Assembly: GCA_049975325.1 (NCBI GenBank)
Contig: JBNGDW010000094.1
Location: 1 to 5,081 of the forward strand
DNA: 5,081 bases
Origin: JBNGDW01 sp049975325
GTDB lineage: Bacteria > Cloacimonadota > Cloacimonadia > JGIOTU-2 > JBNGDW01
Direction: 5' to 3'
This document shows, in pieces, positions 1 through 4,306 of this stretch (the first letter of the stretch is position 1; every line of letters begins with the position of its first letter). The notes beneath the pieces were generated by a model. That model made no database searches and was not told where the DNA came from. It saw only the letters and a program-made list of their open reading frames with translations. Position numbers and translations under genes: made by a program.

Positions 1-186
1 GTCTAGATGAGCATGGGTCACCACCACCTCATTTATTCTTTTCAGTTCACTGTCCTCGATGAGGGGGAATTCAACCCTCTCTCCGAGTTTTATTCCGCAA
101 TCAAGCAGGAGTTTTTTTCTAGATTCTTCAAGAAATATGGAGCTTCTTCCAACTTCTCCTGCTCCTCCATAAAAAGTTATTCTCAT
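1..186 (-). CDS. beta-CASP metallo-beta-lactamase ribonuclease (RNase J/CPSF-like), N-terminal part
   Basis: Reverse-strand reading gives 62 codons from an ATG at 186-184 running off the window edge. The N-terminus MRITFYGGAGEVGRS is the glycine-rich opening strand typical of RNase J/CPSF-type MBL-fold nucleases. LLLDCG (residues 26-31, Asp29) matches MBL motif 1, and VVVTHAHLD (54-62) is the start of the zinc-binding HxHxDH motif 2, with His58, His60 and Asp62 visible; the final His would lie outside. There is no KH domain ahead of the MBL fold, so this resembles archaeal aRNase J or aCPSF2 rather than aCPSF1. Such enzymes process or degrade RNA in the cytoplasm. AAGG lies six bases upstream of the ATG. 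The gene is divergent from the ACT gene. Family is confident from the motifs; the subfamily is inferred, because the beta-CASP domain is not in view. Confidence 0.85.
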   Translation of the reverse strand, partial: MRITFYGGAGEVGRSSIFLEESRKKLLLDCGIKLGERVEFPLIEDSELKRINEVVVTHAHLD

Positions 187-346
187 ATTATTCCTTAATT
201 CCTATTTTTTTTCTTTTACTTTCATCGATTGTTCAATTTCCATGTCCATCTTAACTTATCCGGCGTCTCCTTTTCAATCACCGTTGAATCAGGTTTCGCA
301 TGAATGTTTTAAAAATGAACTGGAGGATAAATATTTCGTTGATGTA
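187..346. other. divergent intergenic region between the ribonuclease and ACT genes
   Basis: About 160 bases separate the two divergent starts. A T-rich run on the plus strand (203-218) reads as an A-rich leader for the minus-strand gene. A TATA-like box for the ACT gene lies at 307-315. An open frame runs through 242-346 into the ACT gene, but its peptide has no ACT-like sequence and no ribosome binding site precedes 242, so I read it as non-coding. Confidence 0.6.
307..315 (+). promoter_or_regulatory. candidate TATA box of the ACT gene
   Basis: TTTTAAAAA is centred about 36 bases before the ATG at 347. With the usual archaeal spacing of about 26 bases, transcription would start near 337, giving a leader of about 10 bases. 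That leader holds GTTGAT (338-343), a 5/6 match to the anti-Shine-Dalgarno partner GGTGAT. The better-looking GGAGG at 322-326 would then lie upstream of the transcript and 20 bases from the start, too far to act. This is inferred from motif and spacing alone. Confidence 0.4.
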
Positions 347-739
347 ATGAAAGAGGTTACCATAATTGCTAAAAACGATGTCGGAGCCCTGGCTGCGGTT
401 GCTGAAGCCTTGGGCGGTGTAGGTGTAAACATAGAAGCCATATCCGCCTATGGGAGGGATAATGAGGCAATCTTCAGACTGATTACCAACGACCCTCAGA
501 CTGTCCTGAAAACCATGGCAAAGGTTTCTAAGGTCAAAGTGGTTTCTGCTGATGTTATCGTTCTTAAACTTATAAACAGGCCTGGCGAGCTTGGAAAAGT
601 AACCAGAAAGCTTGCCAACCAGGGAATCAACCTGGAAAGCCTTTACATCGTAAGCAGAAAACATGATTTCACTGAAGTGGCCGTTAAACCGGAAAGTAAG
701 CATTTTGAAAAAGCAAAAGAAGTTCTGGGAGTAAAGTGA
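347..739 (+). CDS. tandem ACT-domain protein, probable amino-acid sensor
   Basis: The protein has 130 residues and consists of two ACT domains only. The first spans about 1-65 (KEVTIIAKNDVGALAAVAEAL, then GVNIEAISAY). The second spans about 70-130 (IVLKLINRPGELGKVTRKLA, then GINLESLYIV). Each has the beta-alpha-beta start with the glycine turn (DVGAL, RPGEL) where ACT dimers usually bind amino acids. There is no attached enzyme or DNA-binding domain, so it resembles the stand-alone double-ACT proteins (COG4747-like) found near 2-oxoacid oxidoreductases or aryl-CoA ligases in archaea and anaerobes; the ligand cannot be read from sequence. The ATG at 347 is chosen because the fold begins there; an upstream ATG at 242 would add 35 unrelated residues. 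The stop is one base from the stop of the convergent tnpB, so the mobile element lies immediately behind it, and the last bases may even be contributed by the element. Confidence 0.85.
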   Translation: MKEVTIIAKNDVGALAAVAEALGGVGVNIEAISAYGRDNEAIFRLITNDPQTVLKTMAKVSKVKVVSADVIVLKLINRPGELGKVTRKLANQGINLESLYIVSRKHDFTEVAVKPESKHFEKAKEVLGVK

Positions 740-740
740 A

Positions 741-880
741 CTACCTATGTTTAAAAACATAGGCTTCGTGGCTCTCTCCTCTTTCGAGACCGTCATAGCC
801 AACCAGCCGTTCACGTAGCGTATTGTCTGCAGGGAACTTATGCCCTACAAACACACCCAAATATTTCTGGGCTATGTTAA
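741..880 (-). ncRNA. candidate omega RNA (TnpB guide RNA scaffold); limits approximate
   Basis: In characterised IS200/IS605 elements the TnpB guide RNA comes from the 3' end of tnpB through the right end and finishes in flanking DNA, which supplies the guide. Here almost no non-coding sequence follows tnpB, so the scaffold must lie mostly in its final codons. On the transcribed strand there are two nested stems: TGGCT (801-797) with AGCCA (773-769), and inside it CTC/GAG closing a GAAA loop (788-779), followed by the 744-763 hairpin. The 5' limit is a guess based on usual scaffold lengths of roughly 100-200 bases. Confidence 0.45.
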
Positions 881-1937
881 TGCTGCCTATTCTGTCAGCA
901 TTGTTCGAATACCCACAATTCTTGCAGGAAAACAAGATGCCTTTTCTGTTTTTTCTTTCTATATGGTTGCATCTTGGACACCTTTGGCTTGTATGCTGAG
1001 GATCAACGGTTACCACCGGAACACCGTCTAATCCTGCCTTGTATGTGGTGTAAGCCTGAATTCTTCTTCTCATCCACATTGAGAGCCTGAAGTTTATCTT
1101 CTTTCTTTTCTTCCCTTTCTCTGGTTTGCACTTCTTTAGGTCCTCAAAAACAATTGCATTCGCCTTATCTGAAACTGCCTTATTCGCTATTTTTCTTGAG
1201 ACCTTATGCGCGACATCGTTGTTTAATCTTGAAATCTTCTTTCCTATTCTCTCCTTGCTTTTTCTCTTTTTTGTCCTTCGGTACTGTTCCTTCAATTGTG
1301 TCAGCCTCTTTTTATAAGCAAGACCGGAAACAAATTCCGTGCTTCTGGATTTTTCTGATACGACTGTTGCAATGTTTGTCAAACCCAAATCCACTCCAAG
1401 AACCTCTTCTGTTTTTTCTATTTCTTTCTCAGGAACATCAAAAACAATATTGATGTAAAACTGCCCATCGACCTTCACTATCTCTGCATTCCTGTTCTTA
1501 TGCTCAAAATACTCCATCCTTTTTTCACCAATCCCAAGGGGAAATTTTACCCTTCCCTGTTTTGTAGTTATCGAAGCAAAATAGGGATATTTTTCATTAT
1601 CTGTTTTGATTATTCTGTAGCTTCTCTTGTCCAATCTTACTGTCGGTTTCATTTTTGGTTTTTTCCCTTTTGTTTTTATCCAGCTCTTATAGCTTTCAAT
1701 CGCCTTATCCCTGGCTGATTGTCTCAAAGCAGAAGGAAATGCAGGAAACTGCTTCCTGAGATGTTCATCCTGCTCAAGCAAAATCATCAATTTTCTCTTG
1801 CTCCAGCCGAGATGTTTCTTTGTTAATTTCCTGAAGTAGGCAGATGTGATACTACTGTAACCCAAGAAGATATCTTCAATGCTGTCTATCTTGGTTTTTG
1901 TATCTGCAATCAGTTTGCATTTCACTGTTAAATTCAT
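741..1937 (-). CDS. tnpB: TnpB, RNA-guided RuvC-like endonuclease of IS605
   Basis: The 398-residue protein has the full TnpB order: a basic N-terminal recognition region (about 1-175), then a split RuvC nuclease. RuvC-I is VLGVDLGLTNIA with Asp183; RuvC-II is IVFEDLK with Glu265; RuvC-III is NNADRIGSINIA with Asp348. A four-cysteine zinc finger sits between II and III (Cys320, Cys323, Cys338, Cys341), preceded by the usual HTSQRC. All catalytic residues are present. Between RuvC-I and II is a Lys/Arg-rich helical stretch (208-238) suited to RNA binding. Known relatives use an omega RNA to cut the empty donor site beside a target-adjacent motif, which favours retention of the element. The ATG at 1937 has no ribosome binding site but lies about 25 bases from the TATA box, so the mRNA is probably leaderless. 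Its stop is one base from the ACT gene stop. Length is normal and I see no frameshift. Confidence 0.95.
   Translation of the reverse strand: MNLTVKCKLIADTKTKIDSIEDIFLGYSSITSAYFRKLTKKHLGWSKRKLMILLEQDEHLRKQFPAFPSALRQSARDKAIESYKSWIKTKGKKPKMKPTVRLDKRSYRIIKTDNEKYPYFASITTKQGRVKFPLGIGEKRMEYFEHKNRNAEIVKVDGQFYINIVFDVPEKEIEKTEEVLGVDLGLTNIATVVSEKSRSTEFVSGLAYKKRLTQLKEQYRRTKKRKSKERIGKKISRLNNDVAHKVSRKIANKAVSDKANAIVFEDLKKCKPEKGKKRKKINFRLSMWMRRRIQAYTTYKAGLDGVPVVTVDPQHTSQRCPRCNHIERKNRKGILFSCKNCGYSNNADRIGSINIAQKYLGVFVGHKFPADNTLRERLVGYDGLERGESHEAYVFKHR
744..763 (-). repeat. IS605 right-end hairpin, inside the last tnpB codons
   Basis: CCTATGTTT (744-752) and AAACATAGG (755-763) are perfect 9-bp complements separated by two bases. 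It encodes the last residues of TnpB (YVFKHR) and stops against the TAG at 743-741. IS200/IS605 transposases recognise subterminal hairpins a few bases from the cleaved tip, and its position fits this. It could also act as a weak bidirectional terminator between tnpB and the ACT gene. The palindrome is directly seen; the function is inferred. Confidence 0.7.
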
Positions 1938-1956
1938 ATACTATTTTAGTAAGGAA

Positions 1957-1966
1957 TATTTAAATA
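1957..1966. promoter_or_regulatory. palindromic TATA box shared by tnpB and tnpA
   Basis: TATTTAAATA is a perfect 10-bp palindrome in the 52-base gap between the divergent genes. Its centre is about 25 bases from the tnpB ATG (1937) and about 28 from the tnpA ATG (1990). Archaeal transcription starts some 25-27 bases from the box centre, so one box could serve both genes, each with a leaderless mRNA; neither start has a Shine-Dalgarno sequence. On the tnpB side CGAAAT flanks the box, close to a BRE (TFB recognition element). The tnpA side has a poorer flank, suggesting stronger tnpB-ward transcription. Inferred from motif and spacing. Confidence 0.6.
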
Positions 1967-1989
1967 GATTTCGGTTCAATTTACGAAGT

Positions 1990-2400
1990 ATGGAACAAAC
2001 AAAACAAAGAAAGACATATACATCAGTATTTAACCTGAATTATCACTTTGTATGGTGCCCTAAATACCGCAAGCCTTTCATGGAGGGAAAGTACAAAAAA
2101 TTTATAGAAGAACACATTCCAAAGATAGCCAAAGAAAAGGGAGTTTGGCCCATAGAATTGAAGGTAATGCCTGACCACATACACCTGTTTTTGTCTGCTC
2201 CCCCTCAAAAAGCACCGTCCAATATTGTCAAATTTTTCAAAGGGATTCTGGGCTTAAGGCTATTTAGAGAATTTCCTGAATTGAAAAAAGAATTCTGGGG
2301 AGGGCATCTATGGAGTCCCAGCTATTACGTAGGCAGTGCTGGGCATGTTTCGGCTGATGCTATCCAAAAGTATATTAACTCCCAGAGGCAACAGCCTTAA
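1990..2400 (+). CDS. tnpA: TnpA, IS200/IS605 family HUH-Y1 transposase
   Basis: The 136-residue protein is a single-domain Y1 transposase of normal length. The N-terminal part NLNYHFVWCPKYRKPF (15-30) is the family's first strand. The HUH metal-binding motif is MPDHIHLFL with His63 and His65. The nucleophile is Tyr128 in IQKYINSQ, with Gln132 four residues on, the spacing of tyrosine and third metal ligand in IS608 TnpA. WSPSYYVGSAGHVS (108-121) is the usual stretch ahead of the catalytic helix. It cuts and rejoins single-stranded element ends at subterminal hairpins. The frame stays open back to 1879, but the ATG at 1990 is where family similarity begins and it sits at leaderless distance from the TATA box. 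The stop abuts the left-end hairpin directly. Confidence 0.94.
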   Translation: MEQTKQRKTYTSVFNLNYHFVWCPKYRKPFMEGKYKKFIEEHIPKIAKEKGVWPIELKVMPDHIHLFLSAPPQKAPSNIVKFFKGILGLRLFREFPELKKEFWGGHLWSPSYYVGSAGHVSADAIQKYINSQRQQP

Positions 2401-2446
2401 TTCGAGCATTCATCCTGGCTACAAGTAACCAGGTCTTCTGCTCGAA
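2401..2446 (+). repeat. IS605 left-end compound hairpin
   Basis: TTCGAGCA (2401-2408) pairs perfectly with TGCTCGAA (2439-2446). Inside, CCTGG (2414-2418) pairs with CCAGG (2429-2433), separated from the outer stem by unpaired 5-base strands on both sides. The inner stem-loop spans 20 bases and begins CCT and ends AGG, as does the right-end hairpin at 744-763, which suggests it is the transposase-recognised part. It begins immediately after the tnpA stop and could also shape the 3' end of tnpA mRNA. Confidence 0.65.
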
Positions 2447-2462
2447 GGAAATTATAAAACAA

Positions 2463-2480
2463 CCTAGGTTTTTGAACTCA
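2463..2480 (+). repeat. IS1634 terminal inverted repeat, transposase 3' side
   Basis: CCTAGGTTTTTGAACTCA matches the opposite end at 14/18 positions. Its inner three bases are the transposase stop codon (TGA on the minus strand), so the gene runs right into the repeat. Confidence 0.65.
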
Positions 2481-4097
2481 TTTTTGCTTTGTTGTGATAA
2501 CTGGCAGCTGCTTTGATAGCCCCAGTTTATCGACGATGTTTTGCTGAATACCATTGTTTGAAATTACCTGGAACTGCTGTTTTTTCTTTGGATCCTGATA
2601 CTCAACCAGCCTTATTTCTTTTGTCTCCGACGTTATGCCATCCCAAAAAATGTCAATTTTTTCCTGGCGGACTAGGTACTCTGCAACTACAAGTAATAGG
2701 TACCCAAGATGGCAGATGAAAACATCCACTCTGACATGGTCAGCAAGTCTTTTGCGCGTAGGATGAAGATTTCCATCCTGCTTCATATGCCTAAATCCTT
2801 TCTCTATCTTATCTTTTGAAAAGTAGAGTTTGAAAATTTCTGCAGCTTCAATGTCCATGTTTGTAAGAATACAAAACTTCCCATCACGTTTTTTTGCACG
2901 GTTGAGTTCAATTTTGTTTAGACGCCAGGTAACTCCATTCTTCTTAGTTGATTCAATAATAAAATACTTTATAGATCCCTGAATTATCTCTTTGGCTTTT
3001 TCAAATGTAAGATTACTCTCTGCCTTGAGAGAGGATACTGCAGTATCAATTTTGCGTTGACGGGTTTCAACTTGAACAGCAGCCATACAAGGATTGTAAT
3101 AGAGGAGGACGGTCTTCCTCTTTCCATAAATGTTCTTGGTGAATTTTTTCAGCTTAAATGTTTGGTTTTTGTGCTCAACTAGTTCCCAATAATCTTTTGA
3201 TACATCTGTCTTCAATTTAAGATTTTCAACAAACTTGTGATTTGATTTGAGTACAATAATATAATCATACTCTACAGTGTCCATTAACCTCATGTTATCT
3301 TCTGAATCCATGCCACGATCCATTATGAGGAGCCCTTCCTTCTTCTTGAGAATAAATTTAGCATAATAAATCATTTCATAGACTGTTTTGGTATCATGGA
3401 TATTTCCTTCAAACACCTTTGTTATGATTGGAATGCCATATCTACCATTCATAACCATGCCAATGTTTATTTGCAGCTTGTCAATAGCATCATCACGACT
3501 ATAGCCTAGAAATGCAATTGGACAGCACCTGCCTTCAAAGTATGTTGAGGTTATATCATAGAAGAATATATCCTCTTCATCACCAAACAGCGGCAATGCT
3601 GCATTATACAAGTCTATTGAAATCCTAAAAAGGTGATCAATATTTCTTTCTTCGTCATAAAGTTTGCTCATTAGATATTGTTGGGTATTGTCTGTGATGC
3701 GTCCAGGATCAAAATCCAACAAGTGGGGGAGATGGGTTGTTTTTACCCATCTAGAGAGGTTAGATGAACTGGGTTTATCATCAAGTAAACGATGTGCTGA
3801 TGTCAAGAAAAGCTCAAGACCGAGAGATAAGCCCTGCCTTTTTGGCACATATTTGTTGATAAGATTTATCATGTCCAGCTTCTCAGCAGCATGATAAAGC
3901 AGTGCAATATCTCCAAAGCGGTAAGTTGCAACTAGCCTTCTCTTGACAATTGGCTTTGCATCTGGGTTTTCTCGAGGATCCACTGTTCCATAATACTCCA
4001 AAACCCTCTGCTTAACCTTCCCATTTTTATCTCGATAGCCCTCTACCTTCATGAAGTACTTTTTCCCTTTCACTTTTCTTCCAACAATATATGTCAT
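2478..4097 (-). CDS. IS1634 family DDE transposase
   Basis: The 539-residue protein, normal for the family, appears intact. An N-terminal domain (about 1-120) opens with TYIVGRKVKGKKYFMKV, typical of this group and presumably DNA-binding. The RNase H-like catalytic core carries Asp181 in FFYDITSTYF and Asp260 in LLIMDRGMDSED. After a long beta-strand insertion (about 285-410) comes Glu432 in SKDKIEKGFRHMKQ. Around it is the IS4 signature Y-x2-R-x3-E-x6-K, here Tyr425, Lys428 (Lys instead of Arg), Glu432 and Lys439. The enzyme would cut and join the element ends through the terminal repeats. The ATG at 4097 is chosen because family-like sequence starts there; no convincing Shine-Dalgarno precedes it, so translation may be leaderless. 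The stop overlaps the inner edge of the terminal repeat. IS4-superfamily membership is firm; IS1634 is inferred from length and N-terminus. Confidence 0.92.
   Translation of the reverse strand: MTYIVGRKVKGKKYFMKVEGYRDKNGKVKQRVLEYYGTVDPRENPDAKPIVKRRLVATYRFGDIALLYHAAEKLDMINLINKYVPKRQGLSLGLELFLTSAHRLLDDKPSSSNLSRWVKTTHLPHLLDFDPGRITDNTQQYLMSKLYDEERNIDHLFRISIDLYNAALPLFGDEEDIFFYDITSTYFEGRCCPIAFLGYSRDDAIDKLQINIGMVMNGRYGIPIITKVFEGNIHDTKTVYEMIYYAKFILKKKEGLLIMDRGMDSEDNMRLMDTVEYDYIIVLKSNHKFVENLKLKTDVSKDYWELVEHKNQTFKLKKFTKNIYGKRKTVLLYYNPCMAAVQVETRQRKIDTAVSSLKAESNLTFEKAKEIIQGSIKYFIIESTKKNGVTWRLNKIELNRAKKRDGKFCILTNMDIEAAEIFKLYFSKDKIEKGFRHMKQDGNLHPTRKRLADHVRVDVFICHLGYLLLVVAEYLVRQEKIDIFWDGITSETKEIRLVEYQDPKKKQQFQVISNNGIQQNIVDKLGLSKQLPVITTKQK
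2490..2502 (+). repeat. subterminal 13-bp repeat of IS1634, copy 1
   Basis: TGTTGTGATAACT occurs here, 27 bases in from the tip at 2463, and again at 4174-4186. This copy is inside the last transposase codons (PVITTK). It is a quasi-palindrome and could be an internal transposase-binding site. Confidence 0.45.
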
Positions 4098-4102
4098 GTT
4101 GC

Positions 4103-4114
4103 ATTAAATTTAAT
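4103..4114. repeat. AT-rich perfect palindrome upstream of the transposase
   Basis: ATTAAATTTAAT is a perfect 12-bp palindrome, 5 bases upstream of the transposase ATG. It is too close to the start to serve as a normal TATA box for a leaderless mRNA, so it could be a repressor or transposase operator at the transcription start, or chance in AT-rich DNA. Confidence 0.3.
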
Positions 4115-4122
4115 ACAACAAA

Positions 4123-4150
4123 ATAAAAACCTTTCTATGTGGGTTTTTAT
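4123..4150 (-). repeat. perfect 9-bp inverted repeat in the transposase leader side
   Basis: ATAAAAACC (4123-4131) pairs perfectly with GGTTTTTAT (4142-4150) around a 10-base loop. On the minus strand the stem is followed by TTTTG and lies inside the element between its end and the transposase start. It could stop outside transcripts entering the gene, and it overlaps the only reasonable TATA-like stretch (4121-4129). Confidence 0.45.
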
Positions 4151-4173
4151 CAATTTATCGTCGATGAGAGCTC

Positions 4174-4186
4174 TGTTGTGATAACT
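4174..4186 (+). repeat. subterminal 13-bp repeat of IS1634, copy 2
   Basis: An identical copy of the 13-mer at 2490-2502, in the same orientation, 29 bases in from the tip at 4215. The near-equal distance from both tips supports a role in end recognition. Confidence 0.45.
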
Positions 4187-4197
4187 TTTATCTGAAC

Positions 4198-4215
4198 TCA
4201 GTTCAGAAACTCAGG
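4198..4215 (-). repeat. IS1634 terminal inverted repeat, transposase 5' side
   Basis: Read on the minus strand this is CCTGAGTTTCTGAACTGA, 14/18 identical to 2463-2480. It overlaps a perfect local palindrome, CTGAACT-c-AGTTCAG (4192-4206), which is not matched at the other end. Confidence 0.65.
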
Positions 4216-4223
4216 TAATAACA

Positions 4224-4250
4224 GGCAAAAGAGTTGGTTCGCCTTTTGCC
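4224..4250 (+). promoter_or_regulatory. hairpin ahead of the oxidoreductase gene
   Basis: GGCAAAAG (4224-4231) pairs perfectly with CTTTTGCC (4243-4250) around an 11-base loop. It lies between the IS1634 end and the likely promoter. It could be a DNA operator, the old 3' end of whatever preceded this gene before the insertions, or a piece of another mobile end. No U-run follows, so a terminator role is weak. Confidence 0.4.
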
Positions 4251-4268
4251 GTAAACGGAATAGATTAA

Positions 4269-4276
4269 TTTAAAAT
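4269..4276 (+). promoter_or_regulatory. candidate TATA box of the oxidoreductase gene
   Basis: TTTAAAAT is centred about 34 bases before the ATG at 4307, placing transcription start near 4298, just at the ribosome binding site. This would give the gene its own promoter downstream of the insertion sequences. Confidence 0.4.
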
Positions 4277-4297
4277 CCTTATCAGAGGATAACCCTT

Positions 4298-4302
4298 GGT
4301 GA
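4298..4302 (+). promoter_or_regulatory. ribosome binding site of the oxidoreductase gene
   Basis: GGTGA matches the archaeal 16S rRNA 3' end and sits four bases before the ATG, fixing the start at 4307. Confidence 0.7.
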
Positions 4303-4306
4303 CCTG

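Larger units (their letters stand above)
737..2454 (-). mobile_element. IS605-type (IS200/IS605 family) insertion sequence, apparently complete
   Basis: The element holds divergent tnpA and tnpB, the IS605 arrangement, about 1.7 kb in all. Taking tnpB's strand as top, the right end is next to a perfect hairpin at 744-763 and the left end next to a compound hairpin at 2401-2446. The outer limits are estimates: the right tip falls a few bases beyond 744 (TTCA at 740-737 is a candidate cleavage site), and the left tip lies between the hairpin and the IS1634 end at 2463. No terminal inverted repeat or target duplication is expected, because the family moves as single strands through HUH-tyrosine chemistry. 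Both proteins keep their catalytic residues, so it may be active. Confidence 0.8.
2463..4215 (-). mobile_element. IS1634-type (IS4 superfamily) insertion sequence
   Basis: The element is 1753 bp with one transposase gene on the minus strand. Limits are set by an imperfect terminal inverted repeat: 2463-2480 matches the reverse complement of 4198-4215 at 14 of 18 positions, both beginning CCT, and similarity stops at once outside. Size and gene content fit the IS1634 family. I see no exact target duplication at the edges, although this family is known for variable and sometimes very long duplications, so absence here is only weak evidence of rearrangement. Confidence 0.7.

Noticed and set aside
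7..198. Plus-strand open frame of 63 codons.
   Set aside because: It is antisense to the ribonuclease N-terminus, whose MBL motifs are clear on the minus strand.
242..346. N-terminal extension of 35 residues on the ACT protein from an upstream ATG.
   Set aside because: It has no ribosome binding site, is unlike ACT sequence, and contains the likely TATA box; the fold starts exactly at the ATG at 347.
278..814. Minus-strand open frame of 178 codons across the ACT gene.
   Set aside because: Antisense shadow of the ACT domains and tnpB tail; it has no recognisable domain.
1879..1989. Longer TnpA start inside the tnpB 5' end.
   Set aside because: It would overlap tnpB coding sequence and run through the promoter; family similarity begins at 1990.
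2455..4223. Target-site duplication around IS1634 (left flank TAAAACAA against right flank TAATAACA).
   Set aside because: Only a partial match in AT-rich sequence; no exact duplication is visible at the inferred edges.
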